64,000 bases of DNA, taken from the NCBI RefSeq assembly GCF_023159225.1, contig NC_063163.1, forward strand, positions 108,841,885-108,905,884. Reading direction: 5' to 3'. Both the position numbers and the translations under genes were made by a program. Position 1 is the first letter of the stretch. The number at the start of each line of letters is the position of its first letter. Origin of the DNA: Perognathus longimembris pacificus. Taxonomy: Eukaryota; Chordata; Mammalia; Rodentia; Heteromyidae. Under the pieces are notes generated by a model. That model ran no database searches. It was not told the origin of the DNA and saw nothing but the letters and a program-made list of their open reading frames with translations. Positions 31,561-43,520 of this stretch are shown one piece after another.

Positions 31561-33029
31561 GGATTGCAAACAGTGTGTTGGACAGCAATCCTTATGAGAA
31601 TAGCCTGTTTAATGAAATTATTTTAAAAAATCAAAGAAACACAGAAATGAAACCTCCATAATAACAAATTTTCCTTCAGGCATGTTTAAACGATACAGTT
31701 AAAGAAAACCCACCAGATTCAGTATTCAGAGAGCGTTTTTCTTCTTAAAGACCAAAAAAAAGTCCCTAAACATCAGTACTCCCAGCCTTGAATTCAATGT
31801 CAGCCAATTCTAACCACATTACAAGTTACTATGGGTAGCTCTTAAAATGTGTCTGAAAATGTCATTTTACTGGATCGTGTTTCCAGTTATAGAGATTAAA
31901 CTGTGATTTGTTTCTCTCTCTCCTTTCTTTGATGAGATTACAGAGTGGGGGCTTGCTGGGCTGTAATAGGAGGAGGACTCTGAGCATGTGGGAGGCAGCA
32001 AGCAATGAGGAAAACAGGACAAAGTTAGTAAAAAGAAACTGGCTGTGCCATTCCAAAATCGAAACGATCTTTACTGGAGAAATGCCAATATATGATGGTC
32101 CTGAAACTTCCACCTAGCCTCCAAGATGGTGGCCTAAGGTTATCACATGGACAATGCCTTGTGTTCTTTCGCTTTGCTTGTTTGAATTGATAGTCTTCCT
32201 CTCTTCTTTCTGCTTCAAAGAGCATTACCACTTAGCATGAAAAGTGATCAAAGAAAGCCTAATAGTTGTGTGATTGGCTTTTTGGTTGGCATTGATTAGC
32301 CAGTGATGGGGCTACTGCTTCACATTTTAATCTGCAAGAGATATGGAGAAGATGTAGATTGAAAAGTTTTGAACAGCATACTTTTGTGACTTGGGAGACT
32401 TGCTTAAATGTAGAGACTAGACCCAAAGAGAATGTACAGAAATGAAGAGGTGGTGAAGAGTTTCATGTGAGGTTGATGCTAATGAAAGTAGAAAAAGAGG
32501 AAAACAATTTAGGAAAAAATATCTACGTTAAAGCTGTTCTATGAGAAAAGAAATAAAAGTAAGTGGAATACATGAAAGAATGTTGGCGTCCTGAAAAGGT
32601 ACAGTACATGGCAGGAAAATGAGATTATAGCTGGTTAGAAACATTTCTCTCACCAATCTGTGTCCAAGGTCAAGGGTTATCTCAATCTTATGAGACTTTT
32701 GTTCAATTCTTGCAAACTGTACTTTCACAGATGTACTTCAACGGATGACAAAGTTCCAGTAGCCCCTAAATCTCAAGTGATAAAGTTTTTACACTTAAAA
32801 ACAATCTCAGAAAGTATTTTTCCTTTACAGTGTTCCTGGATACCATTTGCATCCATAATTATATGAAAAATAAGAGCGTTAAAGAAGCAAAGTGTGTGTT
32901 CAATTACAATCATTGTTTGTCCCAAGATTACCTACTGGTTTGCATGGTATACAAGCTGTCTTGCATTAGGACATCTAATGTGTATAAAATAATGCATCTT
33001 GAATGGCACTTTTCTGGTTATCTTTGCTA
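31561..33029. other. AT-rich unassigned sequence
   Basis: No lineage-specific repeats or coding features. Frames at 31862-32231 (minus) and 31908-32117 (plus) overlap on opposite strands and lack domains. Confidence 0.3.
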
Positions 33030-33530
33030 GATAACCAGGTCCTTGGAAATGTAGCGGCTTACACAGGGTCCTGTGTTCCACTCATGAGCCTGTAGTTGGC
33101 CAGTGCGCAGGTGGAGCAGCTTGTCTCTGCTGGAGTTGGCGTGACCCTGCTGGGGTGGTGCTAATGCTGCCGCTTGGAATTATCTTAAAGCCTCCCACTT
33201 GTGGTGCTGGTTGGGTAGCTTATTCTGGGGCTGAGGCCAGAGCACCTGCACATGATTTTTCCATGAGGCTCCTTGGCTTTCCCAGAGTGTGAGAGTTGAC
33301 TTCCAAGTGCAAGCTTCTCTTGCTACTAGAAAATGAGTTGGACAAGTTTGCAGAATTTATTATGGCTTTAGAAGCTAGAGAGTGTTAACTTCTGCTGTAT
33401 ACAAAGACCTACCCAGATTCAAGAGGAAGAAATATAAACCATCTCTCTTGGGAGAAATGTTAGCGTTACATTGTAAGAAAAGGATCAGAGATGGGCTATG
33501 TAGGGGTCTCAATCTTGGGAAAATAAAATC
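33030..33530. mobile_element. ancient mammalian interspersed repeat, class not assigned
   Basis: The order 'ggctgaggccagagcacctg', 'tttccatgaggctccttggc', 'gagagttgacttccaagtgc' and 'gttacattgtaagaaaag' matches an old repeat I recall from many mammals, but I cannot name its family. Confidence 0.4.
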
Positions 33531-34680
33531 TGCTGTCATACTAACTATTTATCACCTTTAAGAAGATGGAGGAAAATAATCATTTTGATAACATTTTCTA
33601 TTTTTCAGCTCAGACATGGAATGTAAAATGAGAAAAGCTAAGCCCGGTGACTTGGATACTGGTTAAAATGATGACACAGTGCCTAACACTTCCCACTAGA
33701 TTCCTCCCTGTCTCCTGTACCAAATGATTAAGTCCTGTCATTTCTAGGTTCTTGCCAAAGAACTGAACTTAAATTTTAGTTGTTTTAGACTTATATTAAT
33801 TCATCCAAAAATGTCTCTTAAAATACCACCTCTTTATGTCTGAGAAACAATCCATCAATTAAAGAATCAGATCTAATAGTATATAAGGTAGTATGGAGAG
33901 ATAATCTTATGTTTTATAATTAACTAACAATAAATCCAATGTCTGTTAATGTGCCCTGGCCCAAGGTATTGGTTGAGGGACAGCAGAGAAGAAAGACATG
34001 CACAGGAATTAAAACAAAGCCATTTCCAAGTTCTCATAGCTTATCAGAATGGTATAATTAAATTGCATGTGGGATTTATAATCTAAACAACCTTTGTTCA
34101 GAACTTGACACATATTCTAATATGACATTAAAGATAACGGCAGTAATGATAGTAGTAGCCAATAACTAATTGTATACTAGTAACTATAAATAACTGTTCT
34201 CATTATTTGCCACAAACATTGTTTTACATAGCAATAAAAATGGCAACCCTGTGAGACAGATTCTTTGCTGACTTGTCACATATGATCATATTTTTCCAGC
34301 AATCCAAAGTTAGAAATGGATGCTCTCCCTTCCCCTCTGTTGAATAGTATGTAGTTGGGATGGTATGAGAACCTATTTGATTTCATGCAAATTCTTAGCT
34401 ACTATGCAAATTCCTCAAGTTGCTTGCATGCCCTCCTCTATTTCATAGGAATAGTGTCCTATTTTGAGGGAATATAAATGTGATCATGCATATGAAAACT
34501 TAGAACATCCCCCAGTACTCAACAAAGGCTCATTTTGCTTTCTTCTTAAGCATAAAGGAACTCAGTCATAGTCTGAGTGGTCTCAGAACAATTGCTGCCT
34601 ACCTAACTCAGGCAATGCTTGTACCTTAGAGTTGTATATACAATTAGAGTTAGCGAAGGCTGGGAGGGCCCTTGGGTACT
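33531..34680. other. unassigned AT-rich sequence
   Basis: A MIR-like patch is possible at 34200-34265 ('ctgttctcattatttgccac'). Nothing else is recognised. Confidence 0.3.
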
Positions 34681-34689
34681 ATTTTGCCA

Positions 34690-34800
34690 GCTTGTTTTTA
34701 GGCTGAAGAAACCTAAGAACTAGAGACCAAATGTCTTATCCAGAGTTACAGAGCTAATAAGTGGCAGAGCTCAGATCTCTAAGACCATGTTTGGCTAGTT
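34690..34800 (-). mobile_element. MIR SINE relic
   Basis: The order 'aggctgaagaaacctaagaa', 'gtcttatccagagttacaga' and 'gctaataagtggcagagctc' is the reverse complement of the MIR core and tRNA-like end. Confidence 0.7.
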
Positions 34801-34824
34801 CATGGGACTGCCCTGTCATTTCTT

Positions 34825-35040
34825 TTTTTGTTTGTTTGTTTGTTTTTTGCCAGTCCTGGACCTTGGACTCAGTGCCTGAGCACTGTCCCTGGCTTCTTTT
34901 TGCTCAAGGCTAGCACTCTGCCACTTGAGCCACAGCGCCACTTCTGGCCATTTTCTATATATGTGGTGCTGGGGAATCGAACCCAGGGCTTCATGTATAC
35001 GAGACAAGCGTTCTTGCCACTAGGCCATATTCCCAGCCCC
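34825..35040 (-). mobile_element. IDL-Geo SINE, full length
   Basis: A 15-bp perfect duplication, gccctgtcatttctt, flanks it at 34810-34824 and 35041-35055. The tail carries TTTG units. It has the 'ctttttgctcaaggc' variant, so it is outside the youngest subfamily. Confidence 0.95.
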
Positions 35041-35055
35041 GCCCTGTCATTTCTT

Positions 35056-36554
35056 GAACAATGAATTGTATTTTGTGTGGGGGAGGAAAAGCTATTGAAT
35101 GGGGACACTCAGAAAACTTGGCAACACTTCATGTTTTGTAATTGATATCAATATAGTTTATATTGATAACTGAATCACTCATTTATTAAACAATTATTAG
35201 TAGTGTGTATTTGTATGTACTTCCACATGTCTTACCCTGAAATCCCATGGCCTGCTCAATGACTTACGTTGGTAGGCAGTAACTCCCCCTGCTAGGGTTA
35301 ATTATGACACCTAATAATACTCATGCTAGAAACTCCTGCTTAGACTAATTACTCTCATCAATCTCTTTAGAGAAGTGTAAAATTCTCATTACTTAAATGA
35401 TAAAACAACTAATCTTTCCTCCTTGTCCCTCTGAGATAATAAGATTGCCAGCACTGCTACAGTTGAATGATATTTGGGAGTAATTAATAATGCCACAAGA
35501 ACCAACCACCTACAGTTCACAATGATACCCTGATACTGAGGGAGGACAGAACATTCCAGAGTCAGTAAAGGGAAATGTGTGTGTGGGGGCGGTCCACCTT
35601 GAAATTTCTGAAGGGATTCTTTTCTACTATGGCCTGATGTTTACATTTAATTGCAGAAAGTCATGTTTGGTTATGGTACTAAATTCATATCACCTGAAGT
35701 TGGACTAAGTGTTTAATTTGATCACTTATTCATTTATTTTCAAATATACCTTAGCCCTGGGAATAAAATTATTAAGGCAGATAGCAGATAGCATCTTTCC
35801 TTCTCAGAGGCCAAGTCCAGAGGATAGGCAACTGAAACGTGTCCTCCACATATTTTATGACCCGTGAACCTTTCCTAAAGTGGCACGAATCTGTCACCAT
35901 GACTTTCTTTAGCATCTGTCCCAAAATGGTCACCCATAGATGCCACCCAGCTCAGCCACCCAGCTTGGAGCTCCAGAATATGTCCCATGTCTGCTTGTTC
36001 ATTGGCATGACTATTTCAGGTCAGGATTTGGCTGTCAGACAAATCCTACTTGTTATTTGAACAGAGAGATGTTAGTACTAGAATAGATTAGTATCAAGTT
36101 GCTAATTGGTAACTATATCCATAAATGTATACAATCATCTGATATCAGTAAAGTATTTCTTGAGAAGTACACTAAGAGCATGACTTTATGGTTTAGGCAA
36201 GTATAATGGTATTGAATTGAATCAGGGAAGAGAGAAAGGGCCAGAATGTGTTGTCTTTCAACCCTTGTGATTTAAACGTAAGTTGCTTCTCTTAGTGAGT
36301 ACTCTCATGTGGAAGTAGCCATGAAACTTAATTCTGATCAGTTCTGTTGTAAGATAATAGATGTTGAATATGGAAGAAATAACATAGTGATGTGATTCTG
36401 CTTAAGGGAGCACTACTTAGAAATATGACAACTTTACTGACTAGTAAACCCATATTTTGTTTGTAAAAATCTGAGGGCCCTTTTCAAAAATGGATGAGGT
36501 CAAATTGATCCAAGTCACCCCTCATTTGGTTACTCTTTGTGATCAAAGCACACA
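35056..36554. other. unassigned AT-rich sequence
   Basis: No transposon is recognised. A 9-bp inverted repeat with a 5-nt loop lies at 35146-35168 (tatcaatat / atattgata). The frame at 35839-36060 has no domain. Confidence 0.3.
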
Positions 36555-36558
36555 ATAC

Positions 36559-37244
36559 TCATGTATGGACATATCACTACAGAGCCCCTTTGGACAATGA
36601 ACATATACTGTAGAGCCAGAGTGAAGGACCAGAGTAACTCCATATTGTACTAAGACCCCATTCTGTACCTGACTGACCTTACCGTAAGTCCTACCCCTCA
36701 CCCCTCGCTTCCCGGTAAAGACCATATCCAACGGTGAGTGTGATTTCCAGTAATTATGAGTGGAATTTTCAGTATCTAATCGTGAGTGTGATTTCCAGTA
36801 TTTGTGAGAGGGATTTCCAGTATCCAACTGTGAGTGCAATTTCCAATATCTAATCAAACCCCTGCGGCTGTGCACACATCCCCCTTGCTACACCCCTATG
36901 GCTTAACCAATCAATTTTAAATGCGTCAGTCCCTTGATCTGACCAATGACCCTTTCCAGATTCCTTCCCGCTACCAAATGCACCAAACATGCTTTAGGAT
37001 TATTTTTTAAATTTTCCCGCAGTGTGTGTTGATTTGTTAAAAGATGCTATGATGTATGCTAAGTCCCTGCCTTCCCCAAAGAAGGTATAAAACAGCTGGG
37101 AGCCCGAGGCTCAGGGCCTCTTAGTGTCACCAGCGTGCTGAGTGCACGGAGGACTGAGCTAGCTCAAAATAAATGCCCTTTTTACTGCTTGCATTGGTTT
37201 TGGTCTCTGGAGGTCTTTTGGGGGATCCGAACTCGAGCATTTCA
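36559..37244 (+). mobile_element. ERV solo LTR (probably class I) with internal tandem repeats
   Basis: The 3' part has the full LTR order: TATA box (tataaaa, 37086-37092), 'gggagcccgaggctcagggc', poly(A) signal AATAAA (37168-37173), a T/G-rich stretch, 'ggtctctggaggtcttttgg' and a terminal TTTCA (37244). Upstream, the U3 holds five 24-bp repeats (36734-36853). The sequence atac occurs at 36555-36558 and 37245-37248, a possible 4-bp duplication, but the 5' end then reads TC rather than TG, so that edge is tentative. No internal viral sequence adjoins it. The frame at 36543-36875 comes from the repeats. Confidence 0.7.
36734..36853 (+). repeat. five-copy 24-bp tandem repeat in the LTR U3
   Basis: The units at 36734, 36758, 36782, 36806 and 36830 share the core 'gagtgtgatttccagtat' with substitutions. 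All five are 24 bp with no phase slip. Direct repeats in U3 often carry enhancer sites; that role is inferred here. Confidence 0.85.
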
Positions 37245-37248
37245 ATAC

Positions 37249-38445
37249 GTACAATAACAGTGGGAAAAGACAACAGAAAATAACTTGAAGGACTCATACA
37301 CCATTCATGCTTTCCTTTCCCGCCCCACCCCTATCAGCATCTTGTTGTCAGTAGCAGAAGGGATCAGAGAGCTCTGTAGCTCTTGCTCAGCATTCGAACC
37401 CACACCTGTATAAAAACACTCCTTTTCCACACTTCATCTGCCTGTCCTAATTCACCATTTCTTTTCTAGCTTTTAAGCAAGTTTCAAACATGAATGCTTA
37501 GAAGGCTTTATACCCTTCCCTGGAGGTTAGACCAGTAGCTAACCAGGGCTGCACAAAAATCAGAGACCAACCTGCTGACCTCATTTGTGACGGCCCCAAG
37601 TTGTACAAATGCTCACCGAGCACAGCGTCGGCATGGACGGCACTGGCGTGACGCTGCCTCTCCTTTGAAGCTCGCTTCTCAGATCTTCTGTGACAAGCCT
37701 TCCAGCAAATACCAGCTCTTTCGTGGATGGCTACACACTTTGGTAGCTCACACTCTACTTTCCAATACTGAAGTCATTTTCATTTGATCCAGAATAAGAC
37801 ACCAAACCATTGTCTCTTATGCCCACGGCTGTCATAAATGTCAAAATGAGTTAGAGGTTCTCAGAAGATTCTCTTATAAGCCTAAGATCTTTTTTTTTCT
37901 TTCTAGATTTTAAGCCCAGAATCCTATGTATATTTCATAGAACATGACTTTTTTCCTCTCACTTGCTTTTGAAAGTTTGTCTCTAATAAACTCTCATACA
38001 ATCGAACAGTTCAGCGTTACCCACATGGCATGTTTCTGAAAATTTTCTGAGATACAACAAGAGAAGATGTTTATATTATTCAATAGCCACTTGTTATCAT
38101 TCAGGTAGCTTTGTGTAGAACACACACAAAGGGGGTGGTGGTAATGAAATGCATAAGCAAGACAATAAACTATAATTTGCATAAAAGCTAATTTGCTATA
38201 CTGTAAATGCAATCAATTTTGGTCCTATTGGAACATATTGTGCATTGTCTTGTGAAATCTTCTTTGCAAAACAAATTTAAATAGTCTTGGAACAGAAATG
38301 ACTTGAAGACTGTAAACAAGAATTAGCAATAAATGGGCAAACTGTAAGTAAGAAAGTAGGTTCAGCCATTGGGAAAGAAAGCTGTCAGTTATCAGTCCTG
38401 GAAGGCTGGAGAAGGTGGTGGGTTGAGGCAAGGGAAGGAGGAAAG
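37249..38445. other. unassigned sequence
   Basis: No repeat family is recognised. Open frames are short and without domains. Confidence 0.3.

Positions 38446-38447
<2 letters not shown>

Positions 38448-38486
<39 letters not shown>
38448..38486. repeat. (GT)n microsatellite
   Basis: About 19 uninterrupted GT units. Confidence 0.95.
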
Positions 38487-38488
<2 letters not shown>

Positions 38489-38544
38489 CTAGCAGTCACT
38501 GAAGACAATGGTGAAGGGGGTTCTCAGCCTTTCATTCTCCCTCT

Positions 38545-38751
38545 ATGCCCAACTGAAGTAAGGATACTGGATCTAACTGGTGCCATCTTGGCCCCGTGGT
38601 GGATGATAGGGAATTGGGTTTAACGAGTGCCATCTTGTTTTCATGGTAGAGGCAGTGAAGTTCCACCCCCAGGTGATAGGCATACTTGAATTCCTAGAGG
38701 CAGGGGTGGGGACTTGGAGGATAGGTTACTGGACCTGTCAGTCCTGTGCTT
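38545..38751 (-). mobile_element. ERV/LTR-like flank
   Basis: The sequence has two related motifs, 'taactggtgccatcttg' and 'taacgagtgccatcttg' (caagatggca in reverse, a common LTR motif), and a composition unlike the neighbouring unique DNA. With 39142-39480 it may be an older LTR into which 38752-39141 inserted. The assignment is uncertain. Confidence 0.35.
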
Positions 38752-39141
38752 TGTTACGGAGTCCAGGGACAGGCACCCCAAGTGGGTCTTGAACCCACTT
38801 CCCTCCAGAGTCCACGATGCAGAGACAGTCTCAAGTAAAGATAGGATTTATTTGGGAAGTAAAAAGAGGGCTTACCGGCAAGGGACACAGTGCAGACTTG
38901 GGAGCTAGCACTGTGACCCCAAGTGGTCCTCAAGTTGGGGTTATAAAGGCAAATACCACATGGTCAAGCCTGGCCACATGTAGGCGGCCAATGAGGTTAC
39001 AACACCTACAGAGAAACTGCATAGTCACCTCAGGTCACACACAGGTGGCCAATGGAGTTACAGTCTGCCTCATAGTAACTGTTCAAACCAATCTGTCAAT
39101 TTAGTTAGAATTGACACTCGAATTTGGCGCGTCCCCACACA
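38752..39141 (-). mobile_element. ERV solo LTR
   Basis: Read on the minus strand it opens TGTG(TG)GGGACGCGCC, has a TATA-like tttataa (near 38941) and a poly(A) signal AATAAA (plus-strand TTTATT at 38847-38852), and ends '...ctggactccgtaaca'. No primer-binding site or polypurine tract lies outside it, which suggests a solo LTR. No matching duplication is visible. The plus-strand frame at 38817-39104 is incidental. Confidence 0.6.
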
Positions 39142-39480
39142 ATGCAGGAGCATACGCTTACTCATGGGGATGGGGGTAAGGCTGCTTCTTCCTGGAAGGG
39201 CACAGGTTAACTATTAACCTTGAATGTTCCACAACTCCGGTGGTCAAGCAGTTTACACAATCTTACCACAGCAAGGGGACCTTCCCTGGATTCCGAGCAG
39301 ACAGAGCACACATCTCTTAACCCTGAATCACAGGGGCGGGGGAGATCTTACTGAAGATGGAGTCAGCTTCTGCTTTCTTCAACATGGTTTCTCTGTCATG
39401 ACTGAGTTCCCATACAACACAACCATGCTGGCCCTCACTTTCTGTTTCCTTTTTAGAATACAGAGAACAGAAACCTTTGC
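39142..39480 (-). mobile_element. ERV/LTR-like flank
   Basis: On the minus strand it reads 'agtgagggccagcatgg', then 'ctgactccatcttcagtaag' and pyrimidine-rich sequence, the style of an LTR U3. Its pairing with 38545-38751 as one interrupted element is inference. Confidence 0.35.
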
Positions 39481-39945
39481 TGTGCCTTTCACATAGCCAG
39501 CTATAGACTTCTTCTGCACACAGTAGCCTTACTCAGCATCCAAACTCCCACCTGGCAGAAGAAAAGTCCTTCTGTATTTTTAACTTATTCATAACCGTAT
39601 ATAACCCTCACTGGGAGACAGTGAACTCGGGAGGCATTTAGCAACCCACCTCAGGAGCTCAGCACAGTGATACAGACTGGAGTCCCAAACAAGATAAGAC
39701 CAAAGCTAGGGCCAGGTAAATTGTAGCACCTGCCCTTGCCCTGACCTTCAGCAGAATGGTCTGTAGCGTCTGAATATTACAGTTTCCAGGGCACTGACTC
39801 TGGTTCATTTTAGTAATTCAATGAAACCAATCAGGCAGCTCTGTGGTTAACAACTCTCCTTATAAACCCCAGCAGGGAATTTCCTGATCCCAGGCAGAAC
39901 ACAATGGCTATAAATTTGCACCATGAATTATAAAAGGCTGCAGAA
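39481..39945. other. unassigned sequence
   Basis: No repeat or coding feature is recognised. Confidence 0.3.
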
Positions 39946-40190
39946 ATTCTAAACCAGCCCGTAACTGAACCACCACAGGAGACTTAATTGTCTGCAGACC
40001 TCTTTCTGCTCTCTTCCCCCCACCTCCTTAGAGTATGGGAGCTAATTTAAATTGCTGATTTAAATGGCTATTTTTTCTCCTGTATTTGGGTGCTAATAAC
40101 AACATCCCATAAATGCCACTGTTCAAAATGATGGAGCTGTCTAATCAGGGAGAGCCTTGTACTAGTGCTGCAGACATAGAGCTTAATGAT
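39946..40190. promoter_or_regulatory. candidate conserved non-coding block
   Basis: Contains 'gagctaatttaaattgctga', 'tttaaatggctattttttct' (a MEF2-like CTATTTTTT) and 'gctgtctaatcaggg' in a SINE-free interval. Constraint is suspected from composition and motif density only. Confidence 0.28.
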
Positions 40191-41279
40191 GGGGCATGGA
40201 GGCTGCCTAGGGCATGCTGGGAAGTCGGAGGCTAGAGGAGTGAGGCCAGTTTCACCTTGAGATAATAACCAACACTAGCCTCAGGAGAAAAAGGTTTATC
40301 TATTCTTCTTTAGCACCTGTTTTAAAAATAAAAGCCAGATACTTATATGAATCGTGGAATACAATGAAAAGGAAGTCTCCTGAAAGCCTGGTGCTGTGTA
40401 TAGGTGACTTATTCCAAGTCAGATTATTCAATAAGAAAACTAGTAGCAACCCCCAGATTCTGCCTCTTTCTGTTACTCTTACAGCTCCAAGGTCAAACCA
40501 CGGGACCTTAACTGGTTCTCATTTCTTTCTCACTATGCAACTGGACTAATTTAAAGAGTTATCTATATTTCAAGCTTAAGTGTTCTCTAGAAATCCTGTC
40601 TACCACATTTATAGTATTTAGGCTGAAAAATAGGAAGAGGAAGACTCGTTTCAGGTGTCACTGGAATTCTGTTCTTAGCACTTACTCTGCTAGTTCACAG
40701 CTCTACCTTTTGGATGAATAAACAGCACCCATTTTTTGCCACCTAGAGCCATTGTGTGATGATTAGGGGTTGCTAGACCATGACTTCATGTATTCCCCAG
40801 CTCAGAAAGTCTAGGACCACAGAGAAGAGCCACCATTTTGAGTCTTATCTTCCATTTTGCATGGGGAACAGGAAATGTTTCTCTCTGTCTCTCTCTCTTT
40901 CTCTTCCTCCCTCCCTCACCCTCTTTTCTCCTCTTCCCCTCTTCCTACTAAACCAACATTTAGTTTCATTGGCAGATCTCCAGCATTCATGTCTAGCTGC
41001 TATTTATAAAATGAATGAACTAGCTTCAATGATTGCTATGTTTGTTTGAGTTCTAATACTTCTTGTAAAATCAAAGAAGGTTCTATTGGGAAGAAAGGCC
41101 CCAAACTATCGTTACTTCTTTAAGAAAAAAAGAAAGTTAAATGTCATTTATATATATATTTAAATATATAATGTTAAGACATTAATTTAAAAATACCCTA
41201 GTAGGGAGAAATGGGCTATAGTGGTGGAAGCTACTAGGTGATAGAAGTGTGGGGTACCATGAGAACCCCAAGCTTTCAG
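40191..41279. other. unassigned, with a CT-rich patch at 40880-40945
   Basis: A CT/CCT-rich low-complexity patch lies at about 40880-40945. Otherwise nothing is recognised. Short TA-rich stretches occur near 41145-41170. Confidence 0.3.
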
Positions 41280-41610
41280 TGTAATTGTCTAAATGTGGAA
41301 TTCTGTGGTCCCCAGCATGGTGCTATTGGAAATAGGTGGACTCTTAAGTGCCTAGTGGAAGGAAGTTAGGTTAAGGGGGGGGAAGTGGCCTTGAATGGAA
41401 CAGTGGGGCTCACTGCTTTTTCTTTCTTTGTTCTTGGTCACCATGGGGAATGGCTTACTCCATCACACACACTGTGAGGTGCTGCCACAGGACCCAGAAA
41501 TGACCCAGAAATGAGGTGAATTAGTCATGGACTGCAACCTCAAGGACTGAAAATAAACCTTTTTCTTTTGTAGGTTGATTTGTCTCAGATTTTGGTTACA
41601 CTAAGGCCAC
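41280..41610 (+). mobile_element. MaLR (ERVL-MaLR) solo LTR
   Basis: The order matches rodent MaLR LTRs: 'tgctattggaaataggtgga', 'cttaagtgcctagtggaagg', 'acaggacccagaaatgaccc', 'ggactgcaacctcaaggact', then 'aaaataaacctttttctttt' (AATAAA) and 'ttgtctcagattttggttac'. The 5' edge is approximate. Confidence 0.65.
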
Positions 41611-41852
41611 ACATCGTTCTTCTATCTTAAGTGATAGCTTAGGGATAGAATTCTTTCCAGGGCATATTGGGAATATAGTGTAGAATCTCGAATCTTACCC
41701 GTCCTTTTCCTTTTTAGTGCAAGGAATTGAACCCAATGCCTCACGTAAACTGGATAAGCACTTTACTGCTAATAATGAAGCACAAGAGAACATTAAAATG
41801 AAGCCAGACTAAAATGCACATCATCAGGAATCTGCACGCATCCATGTATTTT

Positions 41853-42050
41853 CTTTTGGCCAGTCCTGAGGCTTGGACTCAGGGCTTGAGCACTGTCCCT
41901 GGTTTCTTTTTGCTCAAAGACAGCACTCTGCCACTTGAGCCACAGCGCCCCTTCTGGCCATTTTCTGTTTATGTGGTGCTGGCGAATTGAACCCAGGGCC
42001 TCATGTATATGAGGCAAGCACTCTTGCCACTAGGCCATATCCCCAGCCCC
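41853..42050 (-). mobile_element. IDL-Geo SINE
   Basis: A 12-bp perfect duplication, tccatgtatttt, flanks it at 41841-41852 and 42051-42062. The tail is short and the body complete. Confidence 0.93.
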
Positions 42051-42070
42051 TCCATGTATTTTTTCTTGTA

Positions 42071-42312
42071 TTTCAATTGATTGATTGACTGATTGCCCAT
42101 CCTGAGCTTGAACTCAGGACCTTGGCGCTGTCCTGGATATTTTTGCTCAAGGTTAGTACTCTACCACTTGAGCCACAGTTCCACATCCAGCTTTTTTTGG
42201 TAGTTAATTGGAGATAAGAGTATCACAGGATTTCCTGACCAGGCTGGCTCATGATCCTCAGATCTCAACCTCCTGAGTAGCTAGGACTATAGACACAAGC
42301 TACTGGCGCCTC
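42071..42312 (-). mobile_element. B1/Geo chimeric SINE
   Basis: The tail consists of GATT units. The Geo module ('actctaccacttgagccaca'), linker ('ttaattggagataagagtat') and B1 head ('cctcctgagtagctagga') follow. It lies directly beside the previous SINE in the same orientation. Confidence 0.86.
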
Positions 42313-42439
42313 AGTTGGCACCTGACTTGTTTTCTTTTCTTAACCATACTTTTCTTCTGCAAGTTGTGTAGCTAAGTTATAACAGTGGTTATACAAGTTA
42401 CAGATGCTGTTGAGCCCAACTATACACCAAATATGAAAA

Positions 42440-42645
42440 CTACACAATTGTGTACATTTAATTCTTACAAAAATTCTGGAAAAAAACCTCGATAATCACC
42501 TACAATTATAAGAGAAAGAAATAGAATTTCAAGATTTAAAAAAGCTTTCCTAAAACACACAGTACTTTGAAAGCTACTGAGTATCAGAGTTAGAATTCAC
42601 ATCCAGGTATGATGATGCTTAAAGCCAGAGCCCTGACCCCAGTGG
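42440..42645 (-). mobile_element. MIR SINE relic
   Basis: The order 'tttaattcttacaaaaattc', 'gagaaagaaatagaatttca', 'gctttcctaaaacacacag' and 'gagtatcagagttagaattc' is a diverged inverted MIR. Confidence 0.5.
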
Positions 42646-43312
42646 AATACTTCTTACTTTCTCTTCACTGTCTCTCTACAGTGAGAGATGCCATCGTGAA
42701 CAGTGGTGACTTGAGGGGGACAAGGAACAGGTCTAGGAATAACTTAGAGGCACACAGGGTCCTTAAGAGAGCCTCATAACTATCAGCTGACTAGTACACA
42801 TGGAGTGACTTCACTGTAAAAAAAAAAGTCCTAAGAGAAACTTAAGGACCAGAATTTTTCTAGTAATTTAATCCAATACAGAATATTAGCACCATTTCCT
42901 ACAATGATCAATGCATGGATGACAAGATTTAAGACTCCAAAAAATGCTGTAGGAGATCAGATTATGCCATTTCAAGCAGTATCCCCTTTTAGCATATTGA
43001 TTATTTAGGGGAACTGCAGAAGTGGAAGCTCTGAAAGGTAACTATTCTTCTAAGAGAAATTTAAGTCTTTTTATCAGGAAAGGAAGATGTACCAATTAGA
43101 GTGATTCTCTGAGGCAGTAACTATGACCCAAGGGACTTTCATCTGCACAACAAAGAAATCTTTATTCACCATATCTTTCTTTCTTTCTAGCCTCCCTTAA
43201 CTTGTCTCTACTGCCTCTATCCCCTAACCCCCTATTCCCGTGTGTACTTCAGAATGATATATTCACATTTCCCAGTGTACTACACACATTTGTGCAACTG
43301 GAAACATAATTT
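42646..43312. other. unassigned sequence
   Basis: No repeat family or coding feature is recognised. Confidence 0.3.
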
Positions 43313-43520
43313 TGACTGGGTTCTGTGGTGTACCCCTGTAGTTCTATCTACTTGGGAGGTGGAAAGAAGATTGAAGTTCAAGGCCAGCTTGGGAAAAAAG
43401 GTTCATAAGACCCATCTTAACCAATAAGCCAGGCATATCATTAATTCTAGCTGCTTGAAAGATGTAAGGAGTGGAATCATCACCGGCCAAGGCCAGCCCT
43501 GGGCAGAAGTGAGGCACCAT
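43313..43520 (+). mobile_element. older tRNA/B1 composite SINE, partial
   Basis: A B1-like head ('atctacttgggaggtggaaa') runs into 'ttcataagacccatcttaac' and 'caataagccaggcat', then a second B1-like segment ('ggccaaggccagccctgggc'). The order resembles a composite SINE I recall from beaver. Confidence 0.55.
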
